Positions 11,332 to 19,065 of a DNA stretch of 47,765 nucleotides are shown piece after piece; the stretch's first letter is position 1, and the number at the start of each line of letters is the position of its first letter. This stretch comes from an uncultured Acidobacteriia bacterium (lineage in GTDB: Bacteria > Acidobacteriota > Terriglobia > Bryobacterales > Bryobacteraceae), in NCBI GenBank assembly GCA_903881085.1, contig CAIRSA010000522.1:1-47765 (forward strand). Reading direction: 5' to 3'. The position numbers and the translations under genes are program-made. The notes under the pieces were generated by a model. That model had not been told where the DNA came from, ran no database searches, and worked only from the letters and a program-made list of their open reading frames with translations.

Positions 11332-12120
11332 TTAATCCACTGTTGGGTTTGGAATGATGTAGTTGCCGGAATTGGAGATGTAGACAGACTGGAAAACGGC
11401 CATCGGAAGAAGTCCGTTGCCCTGGCCACCCCTTGGCACCATGGTCACCGACTTCGCCGCGGAGTAGGCCACGCCATCGATCATGAGGCGGCTTCTGCGG
11501 CCCGTATTCGCCGCAATGGCGCCTGTGGAAGTCACCAGCTGGAAGGCAGCGCTCTCCTCTTTATTGCTGAAAACAATCAGCGTATCCGTTCCGGAATCAA
11601 GCAGCAGGTCCCCCAGATTCGAGAATACGGCCATGCATCCGTGCAGCTTACGCACCTGAATCCGGGGCGAGGCGGTGGAGATCGGCCCGAAGACGATTCG
11701 CCGGGCGCGGAAGTCGAGCAGATAATCAAACTTGCCGAGGAACTCCTGGCCAAGTACCCCATCCGCTTCCGGGACGAGCTGCCGCACGGCCGACATGTCG
11801 CCGAAAATCATCTCCTGATGCTTCGCCGCCGCCTCCCCCAAACGAATTTCATCCACTTGCCCGGCGGAAATCATTCTCGTGCCTGAGATGGTGACCACTT
11901 CCAGCCGGGCGGTACGCTGCAACCCCAACTTCCCAGCCAGCCGCTCGTCAATGTGGTTGGTCTGCGCAGCGATATCGAGCAGAAAGGTGTATGGCCCCCT
12001 TCCATTGATATAGACATTACCGGCGACCGGGCGGCCTTCGATGACCCGGATTTTCATGGCCGGTTCGGCGTTTAGTACCGCTATAATATTCAAGACGGTG
12101 AGTGCAGTGAGTGTTCGCAT
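11332..12120 (-). CDS. Exported retropepsin-like aspartyl protease homologue, bilobed
   Basis: A 262-residue protein with a probable N-terminal signal segment (MRTLTALTVLNIIAVLNAEP). The first lobe has the retropepsin-like segment YTFLLDIAAQTNHIDERL, with Asp49, where the usual D-(T/S)-G is D-I-A. It is followed by DGVLGQEFLGKFDYLLDFRA, the matching flap/second-strand region. A second copy of the motif, LGDLLLDSGTDTLIVF (Asp175), keeps a perfect D-S-G. Many acidobacterial exported retropepsin-like proteins share this layout. Only one of two active-site motifs is intact, so activity is uncertain. It is divergent from the winged-helix gene at 12198. Confidence 0.75.
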   Translation of the reverse strand: MRTLTALTVLNIIAVLNAEPAMKIRVIEGRPVAGNVYINGRGPYTFLLDIAAQTNHIDERLAGKLGLQRTARLEVVTISGTRMISAGQVDEIRLGEAAAKHQEMIFGDMSAVRQLVPEADGVLGQEFLGKFDYLLDFRARRIVFGPISTASPRIQVRKLHGCMAVFSNLGDLLLDSGTDTLIVFSNKEESAAFQLVTSTGAIAANTGRRSRLMIDGVAYSAAKSVTMVPRGGQGNGLLPMAVFQSVYISNSGNYIIPNPTVD

Positions 12121-12197
12121 GTAGGCAGCTTAGGGCTGCCTGCCGATGCAAGTCGTGATGGGCTTGCGATTCTTTTCGCATTCCGGGTGATGAGACT

Positions 12198-12722
12198 ATG
12201 ATGGCCCATGATGGAACCGTATTCCGCTTCGATGATGCCGAATTAGACCAATCGAATGTTCGACTTACCGTAAACGGAGAAATCCACCCTCTGGAGCCGA
12301 AATCTCTCCGGCTACTGGTCTTTTTGATCGAGAATCGCGAGAGGGTGGTGTCGAAAGACGACATTCTGAAGGCCGTCTGGCAGGATACGGCAGTGGGTGA
12401 CAACGCCATCACACGAGCAGTGGCCCAAATCCGCAAGGCCCTGAATGACGATGCCAAGGAACCGCGCTATGTAGAAACCGTGCCGACCGTAGGCTACCGG
12501 TTTCTTGGACAACTGTGCGATCCCCGAGTCCAGCCTGCCCCCCCCGATACCCCAGGCCAGGAAGCTGCTCTGGCCCTGGTACGCCGCAGGACTACTGGCG
12601 GTGGCGCTTGCCCTGGCAGGCACCGCCCGGCTCAGTATGTCCCCCCGTCCGCCATCGTCGCTCGCCAGTTCGCAGTTTTCGAGCAGCGACGGTCTCGACC
12701 TTGGCGGCGTCTTTTCTCCTGA
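12198..12722 (+). CDS. CadC-like winged-helix DNA-binding N-terminus (frameshifted from the TolB part)
   Basis: Residues about 8-105 form an OmpR/CadC-type winged helix: VFRFDDAELDQSNVRLTVNG, then LEPKSLRLLVFLIENRERVV, DDILKAVWQDTAVGDNAITR and the wing VETVPTVGYRF. In acidobacteria this domain is normally fused through one membrane helix to a TolB/WD40-like propeller. Here the frame runs into a low-quality tail, while the membrane helix and propeller are in the +1 frame from 12505. A run of eight C at 12538-12545 lies in the overlap; one C fewer would join the two in frame. The meaningful part therefore ends near 12545. The target promoters are unknown. Confidence 0.8.
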   Translation: MMAHDGTVFRFDDAELDQSNVRLTVNGEIHPLEPKSLRLLVFLIENRERVVSKDDILKAVWQDTAVGDNAITRAVAQIRKALNDDAKEPRYVETVPTVGYRFLGQLCDPRVQPAPPDTPGQEAALALVRRRTTGGGACPGRHRPAQYVPPSAIVARQFAVFEQRRSRPWRRLFS

Positions 12723-14337
12723 CGGCAACCTCGTCGCCTACGCCTCAGACCGCTCCGGCTCTTTCGAAATCTATTTACGCCCCATGGACCGCAGCGCCCG
12801 GGAACTTCAGCTCACCAACAGCGGCAAACAGAACCTCTATCCAAGTTTTTCGCCTGATGGGCGTTCGGTAGCCTACAGTTCCATTGCCGAGCCTGGGATC
12901 TTCCGGATTCCGTCCCCTGGGGGCACGCCGCGGCGGCTGACTGAGTTCGGCGCCGCACCGGTCTGGTCACCAGACGGCAAGTGGATCGTCTTCCGTTCCC
13001 ATGGCGCGGAGACCCTGGCAACAACCGACTATTATTGGCCCAGCGATGCCTCACTTTGGATCATTCCAGCCGAAGGCGGTCAGGCCAGGCAGATCACGAA
13101 GGGCGGACAGAGCTTTCCCACGTGGACCGGCGACAGCCGCTATATTCGCTATGTCAATTACGTTCAGCCTCACTGCGAATACTGGAAATATGATTTGGGC
13201 AGCGGCCAATCGGAGCTGATGTTCAAGCCCGGCTGGTATGGTTGTGGCAGCCCGGTTTTCGCTAAAGACGACAGCAGCCTGTACTTCATCTCAGGCAACG
13301 CACGCGGCCAAATGCTGGGTGGCGACATCGGCATCTGGCGATTCGCCATGAATCCTGGCTCCGTGACCCCAATCGGCGACCCTTCGCCAATCTTTCAACC
13401 CAGCATAGGTGTCCCACAGGACCTTGCCCTTTCGCCCGACGGCAAGCGATTGATCTATAGCGCAGTACAGCGGACCAGCAAAATCATGACGCTGAAGATG
13501 CAGGACAATCGGCCGGCACAGTCGGAGCCAGAAACCATCACACATGAAGTGAGCTATCGCTTTTTGTGCCCCAACTGGGCGCCGGACGCAAGCCGGCTGG
13601 CCATCACCCAGCTTCAGAAAGGGGTCCCATCCAGAACGCTCGTGGTAAGGCCCGACGGCTCAGAACCTGTCACCATCGGGCTCTCCACAGAATTTCAATC
13701 CTATCCCCATTTTTCCGCTGACGGCCAGTTCCTGATCTACTCTTCACGGGAGCCAACCGGAGATAGCCCCAAATTTGCGCTCAAGAAGACACGCCTGTCA
13801 GACGGCGCAACCTCTACCATACTGGCGTTGCAGCAAGCTCCCAACCAAATGGACATCAATGGCGACCTGACAGTTGCCACCTTTAATGCGGAGTCTCCAG
13901 GCGCGGTGGAAATCGCCATGCGCATTGACATCCCAACAGGCAAGATCGCCAGGCTCGATACTGGCGGGGAAGACGCTGCCTACGCCAAGTTCTCGCGCGA
14001 TGGCAAATGGCTTGCGATGGAGCGTACATCCGGCGACCGCGGCGCCTTGGCCGTTGTCCCTTCCAACGGGGGCAAACTGGAAACCATCTTAAACGGCGGC
14101 ACGCACTACACCGGCGGCTGGTGGCCAGACGGATCCAAGATTCTCTACTCCAAGTTTGGAAACGGCGCATGGAACATCAGTTGGGTGGACCGCCGCACGA
14201 AAAAAATCCAACAATTGACCAATAACAAAAAGATGCGCCAATTCCTGCGCTACCCGGACTGGTCGATGGATTCGCGCCATCTCGCCTACGAATTCAGTGA
14301 ATCCACCGGCAACCTCTACATCGGCGAATTACACTAG
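12505..14337 (+). CDS. TolB-like beta-propeller with one membrane helix (3' part of split gene)
   Basis: The frame contains a membrane helix (WPWYAAGLLAVALALAGTA) near its start, followed by repeated TolB/PD40 blades: FSPDGNLVAYASDRSGSFEI, then FSPDGRSVAYSS, WSPDGKWIVFRS, LSPDGKRLIYSA, FSADGQFLIYSS and FSRDGKWLAMER. The propeller would lie outside the cytoplasm and sense or bind a ligand, while the winged helix encoded upstream binds DNA. No plausible ribosome-binding site precedes 12505, so independent translation is doubtful. The most likely real product is one protein of about 712 residues encoded by 12198-14337 with a single-base shift near 12538-12545. Confidence 0.82.
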   Translation: MDNCAIPESSLPPPIPQARKLLWPWYAAGLLAVALALAGTARLSMSPRPPSSLASSQFSSSDGLDLGGVFSPDGNLVAYASDRSGSFEIYLRPMDRSARELQLTNSGKQNLYPSFSPDGRSVAYSSIAEPGIFRIPSPGGTPRRLTEFGAAPVWSPDGKWIVFRSHGAETLATTDYYWPSDASLWIIPAEGGQARQITKGGQSFPTWTGDSRYIRYVNYVQPHCEYWKYDLGSGQSELMFKPGWYGCGSPVFAKDDSSLYFISGNARGQMLGGDIGIWRFAMNPGSVTPIGDPSPIFQPSIGVPQDLALSPDGKRLIYSAVQRTSKIMTLKMQDNRPAQSEPETITHEVSYRFLCPNWAPDASRLAITQLQKGVPSRTLVVRPDGSEPVTIGLSTEFQSYPHFSADGQFLIYSSREPTGDSPKFALKKTRLSDGATSTILALQQAPNQMDINGDLTVATFNAESPGAVEIAMRIDIPTGKIARLDTGGEDAAYAKFSRDGKWLAMERTSGDRGALAVVPSNGGKLETILNGGTHYTGGWWPDGSKILYSKFGNGAWNISWVDRRTKKIQQLTNNKKMRQFLRYPDWSMDSRHLAYEFSESTGNLYIGELH

Positions 14338-14363
14338 CCGCGGGATTTGATAGAATCCCTTCC

Positions 14364-15368
14364 ATGTTCCGAATTGCATTTCTGACAGCACTCTGCGCGT
14401 TGACACTTTCCGCGCAGACCAAGAAGATCATTATTTTAGGCGACGCCGCAATGGCCGACTCGCTCAAGGACGCTTCGCCCAAAGTGCGGCTCGTGGCCGT
14501 CACTCCGCAAAACGTCATGGAAGAAATCAAAGATGCCGATGCGTTCATCGGCACCATCAAGCCGGAAATGGTCCGCGCCGGCAAGAAGCTGCAATGGGTC
14601 CAGATCATGAGCGCGGGCGTGGAAACCATCCTCCACCTTTCTGGCGGCACCGATCTGCGCGATTCCAACATCGTGGTGACCAACAACCAGATCGTGCAAG
14701 GCCCTGAAATCGCCGACCACGCTCTGGCCATGCTCCTTTATCTATCGCGCGGACTGAACGTATTCGCACAGACGAAACAAAAAGAGACCTGGCAGCCCCG
14801 TCCCTACGGCGGCATCGAACTGCGCGGACGTCAGGCCGTGGTCATCGGCTGCGGCGGCATCGGCATGCAGATCTCGCAGCGCGCTTGGGCCTTCGGCATG
14901 GGTGTGACCTGCGTGGACCCGGAAGATATTCCGTTCTCGCCGTTCTTCCAGAAAGCTGTGAAGCCCGATCAGTTGAACGAAGTGCTGCCCACCGCCGACG
15001 TGGTGTTCATCTCCGCCCCGCACACTCCGATGAGCCACAAGATGATGGGCCCCGCCCAGTTTGAGTTGATGAAGAAGGATTCGTACTTCATCGCCGTAAG
15101 CCGCGGCGGCATCTACGACATGCCGGCGCTGGTGAAGGCACTCGATGGCAAGAAGCTTGCCGGCGCGGGCGTCGACGTTACAGACCCGGAACCGCTGCCC
15201 GCAGGCCACTCGCTTTGGAAGTTCGACAACGTAATGATCACCCCGCACATCGCCGGCCGCTCCGACAAAGACCGCGCCCGCATGGTCGGCACCATCAAAG
15301 AAAACATCGCGCGCTTCGCCGATGGCCGCCCGCTCATCAACGTCGTCGACAAGCAGAAGGGCTACTAA
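14364..15368 (+). CDS. D-2-hydroxyacid dehydrogenase with signal peptide
   Basis: NAD(P)-dependent oxidoreductase family that interconverts 2-keto acids and D-2-hydroxy acids. Residues 1-18 (MFRIAFLTALCALTLSAQ) look like a Sec signal peptide, unusual for this cytosolic family. The Rossmann motif is VVIGCGGIGMQI (about residues 157-168). Catalytic residues are an Arg in AVSRGGIYDMP, a Glu in DVTDPEPLP and a His in ITPHIAGRSD. The 334-residue length is normal. A TAGAAT element lies 7 bp upstream of the ATG, which would give a very short leader. The substrate is unknown; how an exported enzyme would get cofactor is unclear. Confidence 0.85.
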   Translation: MFRIAFLTALCALTLSAQTKKIIILGDAAMADSLKDASPKVRLVAVTPQNVMEEIKDADAFIGTIKPEMVRAGKKLQWVQIMSAGVETILHLSGGTDLRDSNIVVTNNQIVQGPEIADHALAMLLYLSRGLNVFAQTKQKETWQPRPYGGIELRGRQAVVIGCGGIGMQISQRAWAFGMGVTCVDPEDIPFSPFFQKAVKPDQLNEVLPTADVVFISAPHTPMSHKMMGPAQFELMKKDSYFIAVSRGGIYDMPALVKALDGKKLAGAGVDVTDPEPLPAGHSLWKFDNVMITPHIAGRSDKDRARMVGTIKENIARFADGRPLINVVDKQKGY

Positions 15369-15375
15369 TTAGAAT

Positions 15376-15570
15376 TTGGACAGGCGGATCCACCTTCGCC
15401 AAGGCTTCCGCCTTCGCTAAAGCTTCGGCGGACAAGACGGCGGACAGGTCGCTTGTCCTACCCACGGAAAGCCAATGTTTTTAAGGGTAGGACCGGCGAT
15501 TCGCCGGTCCAGCTCGGTGGCGAGCGCATTTTTTCACACCTATTAGGAGGGCGGGGAAGTATCCCGCCTA
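15376..15570. repeat. Intergenic repeat cluster with 18-bp tandem and hairpins
   Basis: Two tandem 18-mers (15394-15411 and 15412-15429; cttcgccaaggcttccgc against cttcgctaaagcttcggc) match at 15 of 18 positions. They are followed by a hairpin with a 10-bp stem, ggaccggcgattcgccggtcc at 15490-15510. A second GC-rich hairpin (GGCGGG/CCCGCC at 15550-15568) touches the stop of the minus-strand haem-binding gene. No gene is evident in this gap. The elements resemble dispersed intergenic repeats and may also act in mRNA 3'-end formation. Confidence 0.6.
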
Positions 15571-16083
15571 TTGGCCGCCGCCCGCCCGCGCACGTTTGCG
15601 CGCGATCAGCACTTTGCTCTGCTGTTTCGACCACCCGCAAAAGTTGTTCACGTCGTCCTGATTGAGGACGGCGCGCCTGTGCAGTAACAGATACTCCGGT
15701 TTGGGCATGCGCCGCACTGTCACATCCGTGCAGGAGGCAATCAGCATGCCCACCGCCTTCTCCAGTTTCACGCCCGCATCCTCCGTCCACTCTGAAAAAT
15801 TCATGATTGATCTGGCCTTGTGCACATCGCGGCTGATCATCCATTTCGCCGGCGCAACGTGGCTGTACCACGGCCACTGCGTTTCGTAGGAATGGCAGTC
15901 ACGGCAAGAGCGGTCGAGGATCGCCTTGACGTTCGGATTCACTTCCAGTTGCGATTCGATCGTTCGGTTTGGATCGATCGGCGGATTGTCCGCCGGAAAG
16001 ATCGGGATCAGTTGTAGACAAACAAAAGCCGCGAAGAGAGGAACCGCCGCTATTTTCAGAGTGCGTTGCCAGCGCTTGAGCAT
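15568..16083 (-). CDS. Haem-binding domain protein (c-type CxxCH)
   Basis: A 171-residue protein with an N-terminal hydrophobic anchor or signal (about 8-28; LKIAAVPLFAAFVCLQLIPI). A single haem attachment site lies in ILDRSCRDCHSYETQWPWYS (C-R-D-C-H). The pattern of CxxCH followed by a Trp-rich segment and HVAPAKWMISRDV fits the Haem_bd family (PF14376). It should be periplasmic or membrane-anchored and take part in electron transfer or redox sensing; the partner is unknown. Its neighbours are not redox genes, so context gives little help. Confidence 0.82.
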   Translation of the reverse strand: MLKRWQRTLKIAAVPLFAAFVCLQLIPIFPADNPPIDPNRTIESQLEVNPNVKAILDRSCRDCHSYETQWPWYSHVAPAKWMISRDVHKARSIMNFSEWTEDAGVKLEKAVGMLIASCTDVTVRRMPKPEYLLLHRRAVLNQDDVNNFCGWSKQQSKVLIARKRARAGGGQ

Positions 16084-16187
16084 GTGTTAGACAAAGCAAA
16101 TCCAGGGCCGTTCATTTTCAGCGGAATTGCGGCCAAATTGAGCCAAATGCCCCAATTTGCGCCAGGCAATTTGCTACCATCGGCTCA

Positions 16188-17141
16188 TTGTTGCTCACAG
16201 AACGTTTCCGGCTGATTGGATTCAACGCATGCGAGTCGCGCCGCACGCCGGTTCGCCACGCGGCGTTGCGCGACGATCCTGCGGCGCTGGCCCTGCGCCT
16301 GTTTCGCGATCAAGCGCTTCTGACGGATATTGAACTACGCGAATTGTTCGCCGATGCGCTTGTACCGGCTGAGTTGATCGTCGACAATACGGCGGCGTAT
16401 CGCATCGATTTCGCCGGGGACTTGTATCTGCTCAGTGATTGGCCCCTCACCACGGATGACGAGGTCCTGCCTGCCGGCGAAACCGCCGCGATTCTATTCC
16501 GCGCTGGCCGTGTATTTGCAGGCGGAGGACGCACCTTGGATCTTTGCTGTGGAGCTGGAACGTTGTCGTTATTGCTGGGCGCCTCCGTGGGTACGGATCT
16601 GAACCCGCGCGCGATTCAGTTGGCACGATTCAACGCCCGCATCAACGGAATTGAGAATGTGGAATTCAGGCAAGGCAGCTTGTTTGAGCCGGTTGCCGCC
16701 GAACGGTTCGACCTCATCGTGTGTCAACCACCGTTCGTTCCGCGCCCGGCGGGCTTCGCAAACCATCTGTTCCTGCATGGAGGCACCCGCGGCGATGAAC
16801 TCGCCCACGCGATCATAAGGCGGTGCGGTACACACTTGAAGCCCGGCGGACATGCAATCCTCTACAGCGATTGGCCGCTTGCAACAGGCGAAGAACTCAT
16901 CGACCGGATTCCTTGTGAGGGAATGGCCGCTCACCTGTTTGCGTCTCCGCTGATTACGGTAGAAAGTTATTGCGAAGCCTACGGGCAGCATCTAACGGCA
17001 CACCTTCGGGATCTTGGGATCGCAGGCGTCCGGCAGTGCCTCACGGTTCTGACGGAAGGCGAAGGCACTGTGCAGATCGAAGTGCTGCCTCACCAGTGGG
17101 CCAACATCGGTGACCTGGTAAGCACTTACTTCCACTCATAA
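16188..17141 (+). CDS. SAM-dependent methyltransferase (HemK-like)
   Basis: A 317-residue protein with a class I methyltransferase core: motif I LDLCCGAGTLSLLLG, a second acidic strand VGTDLNPRAIQLARFNA, and the (N/Q)PPF motif in LIVCQPPFVPRP. QPPF in place of NPPY, seen in some N-methyltransferases, suggests an amino-group or N-linked substrate. The N-terminal 100 residues form a substrate-recognition domain I cannot identify. The start is a TTG at 16188 with no clear ribosome-binding site, so the exact N-terminus is uncertain. Its 3' end overlaps the convergent gene at 17126 by 16 bp. Confidence 0.8.
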   Translation: MLLTERFRLIGFNACESRRTPVRHAALRDDPAALALRLFRDQALLTDIELRELFADALVPAELIVDNTAAYRIDFAGDLYLLSDWPLTTDDEVLPAGETAAILFRAGRVFAGGGRTLDLCCGAGTLSLLLGASVGTDLNPRAIQLARFNARINGIENVEFRQGSLFEPVAAERFDLIVCQPPFVPRPAGFANHLFLHGGTRGDELAHAIIRRCGTHLKPGGHAILYSDWPLATGEELIDRIPCEGMAAHLFASPLITVESYCEAYGQHLTAHLRDLGIAGVRQCLTVLTEGEGTVQIEVLPHQWANIGDLVSTYFHS

Positions 17142-17794
17142 TTACAGAGCTTCTGAATCGGACAGCTTTTGCACGCCGGAGACACCCTTCGGCACATGTC
17201 CTTGCCGTGTTCGCGCAGCAGCAGATGGGCTTGCGAAAGAGGACTGGCCCCCTTCGGCAGTTCGCCCGCGATCGCATCCTGCACGGATTTGTACATGGCG
17301 CCGTAGCTCTTCTGTTCGCGACCGTAACCAATGCGTGTCAGCACGCGCAGTCCGTTCGATTCCAGCGGCAGGCCCTGTGCAACGCCACAGAACATCAGAA
17401 TCTTTTCCGCGCCTGGGTCACCGATGGTTGGAAACTGCTTGAGCACCTTCTTCGCCGCGGTATAGGGCAAGCTGAGGACAGAATCGAGATCCCCGTCGAA
17501 CTGGCTGAGTGTGATTCGCGCGATTTCACGCCAGCGGAATACGCGCGTTTCCGGGCGCATTCCACCTCTGCCGGCAATCTCCAACAGAACATCCTGAGCG
17601 GCATCCTGCATAGCCTGCGCGGTTAAGCCAACACGTTCGCGAAGCGTCGCGAAGACCTCCGCACGCCGTTCGTCCGGTAGCAGGTAAACAGAGTTTTCCC
17701 ACACCACCAGTTCAAACAGGCCCTTCGCCGGAGGAAGTTCGGGCTCGCCGTTATACGCCTTCAAGCCAGCGAGGATTTTCTTCAGTTCAGGCAT
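17126..17794 (-). CDS. EndoIII-like HhH-GPD protein with altered active site
   Basis: A 222-residue member of the HhH-GPD base-excision repair superfamily. The C-terminus has the four-cysteine iron-sulfur loop C-x6-C-x2-C-x5-C (CRRVSPACKSCPIQKLC). The helix-hairpin-helix is QFPTIGDPGAEKILMF (about 120-135). Where EndoIII has its catalytic lysine (GVGRKTA) this protein has P127 (TIGDPGA), and the catalytic aspartate of VDTHV is E145 in LESNGLRVLTR. It may be a DNA-binding relative or a different glycosylase. The ATG at 17794 overlaps the MFS stop by 8 bp, so the two are translationally coupled; a longer start at 17830 would lie inside the MFS gene. Confidence 0.82.
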   Translation of the reverse strand: MPELKKILAGLKAYNGEPELPPAKGLFELVVWENSVYLLPDERRAEVFATLRERVGLTAQAMQDAAQDVLLEIAGRGGMRPETRVFRWREIARITLSQFDGDLDSVLSLPYTAAKKVLKQFPTIGDPGAEKILMFCGVAQGLPLESNGLRVLTRIGYGREQKSYGAMYKSVQDAIAGELPKGASPLSQAHLLLREHGKDMCRRVSPACKSCPIQKLCNYEWK

Positions 17795-19028
17795 TGCTGG
17801 GTGGCCGCAGGAACGTCGACGCAATCGCACCCACTAGCGCCAGACCGCTTAGCGTCAGATACACTTCGTTGTAACCACCGGCCAGATCATGCGCCGCCTT
17901 GGCGCGGTCCATGATTGAGGCAAAATAGCCCGGCACCACGAAGCCGCAGATACCCCACGCGGAAAACAGCAGTCCATAATTCGCGCCCACATTCTTTGGC
18001 CCGAAGTAGTCGGCCGTGAACGAAGGCATTAGCGCCAGATAGCCGCCATAGGAAACCGCCACCAGACAAAGACCCGTCAGCAACTGCAGAAAGCCGCCCG
18101 GTTCGCGCAGGAATCCAAGACAGGCCACAATCGAAACCGCGCACATGCCGAGTGCGGCCACCTTGCGTCCATAGCGGTCCGAAACGCTGCCCCAACCCAA
18201 CCGGCCAAGCCCATTAAAAATGCTCATCACGCCCAGCGCCGCGCCCGCGGAAAGAAACGCGCCCGATTTCGCCATCTCCTGCAATAGCGGCGTAGCCTCG
18301 CCAATCGCCGTCAACCCGACCGAAGTGCCCAGAAAATACAGAATCCACAAAACGTAAAACTGCCACGTCGCCAGCATCCCCGCCGGAGGAATCTCCGTCG
18401 CGCCCGCACGGCCCGGCGGCGGAATCCAACCCTCCGGCTTCCAGCCCGCGGGCGGCACTTTATAGAACTGCGCCGCGCCAATCACGCCGATATAAAAAAT
18501 GGCCGAGAGAATCAAAAACGTGCGCGGAATGGTCTCGCCAAGCTGCGCAGGATCCTTGCCCATCAGCGCTTCCAGCAGCGGCCCAAACAACAGCGGGCCC
18601 ACCCCGAAGCCCATCACCGCAAGGCCAACGATCATACCGCGCTTATCGGGAAACCATTTGATGCACATGGCGATCGGCGTGACATAAGCGAAGCCCACGC
18701 CAAAGCCCGCAACCACGCCGTACGCAAGAATCAAGCCATCAACGGTCGAGCCGATATATGCGGCGAGCAGGCATCCCGTGCCCAACAGAAATCCGCCGAA
18801 ACTGGCCACCAGGCGCGGCCCTTTGCGATCCTGCCAGAAGCCGGCAAGAATCATTCCCGCGGCGAACGACAGCAAAGAGTAGCGGTACGGCGCAATCGTC
18901 TGCGCCTTCGACCACCCATGCAACAATGCCAGCGGACCACGAAAAATCGACCACGAATAAATCACACCCAGCAGGACCTGCATGAACACTGCGGCGGCTG
19001 CGTAACGAACACGGTTTTCAGAGTGCAT
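17787..19028 (-). CDS. OFA-family MFS transporter (oxalate/formate antiporter-like)
   Basis: A 413-residue, roughly 12-helix major-facilitator carrier. The segment LLGVIYSWSIFRGPL near the N-terminus, the helix GVVAGFGVGFAYVTPIAMCI followed by KWFPDKRGMIVGL, and GRLGWGSVSDRYGRK after the central loop are typical of the OFA branch (OxlT and relatives), which exchanges small mono- and dicarboxylates. The substrate cannot be told from sequence. It is divergent from the gene at 19066, with nearly abutting 5' ends, and coupled to the EndoIII-like gene downstream. Confidence 0.88.
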   Translation of the reverse strand: MHSENRVRYAAAAVFMQVLLGVIYSWSIFRGPLALLHGWSKAQTIAPYRYSLLSFAAGMILAGFWQDRKGPRLVASFGGFLLGTGCLLAAYIGSTVDGLILAYGVVAGFGVGFAYVTPIAMCIKWFPDKRGMIVGLAVMGFGVGPLLFGPLLEALMGKDPAQLGETIPRTFLILSAIFYIGVIGAAQFYKVPPAGWKPEGWIPPPGRAGATEIPPAGMLATWQFYVLWILYFLGTSVGLTAIGEATPLLQEMAKSGAFLSAGAALGVMSIFNGLGRLGWGSVSDRYGRKVAALGMCAVSIVACLGFLREPGGFLQLLTGLCLVAVSYGGYLALMPSFTADYFGPKNVGANYGLLFSAWGICGFVVPGYFASIMDRAKAAHDLAGGYNEVYLTLSGLALVGAIASTFLRPPSNA

Positions 19029-19065
19029 CGTGTTATTCTATCTGATCGCGGCTAGACTAGGAGTA

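Noticed and set aside
12082..12087. TATAAT box as promoter of the winged-helix gene
   Set aside because: It lies inside the divergent protease-like gene, has no -35 match and is over 100 bp from the start codon.
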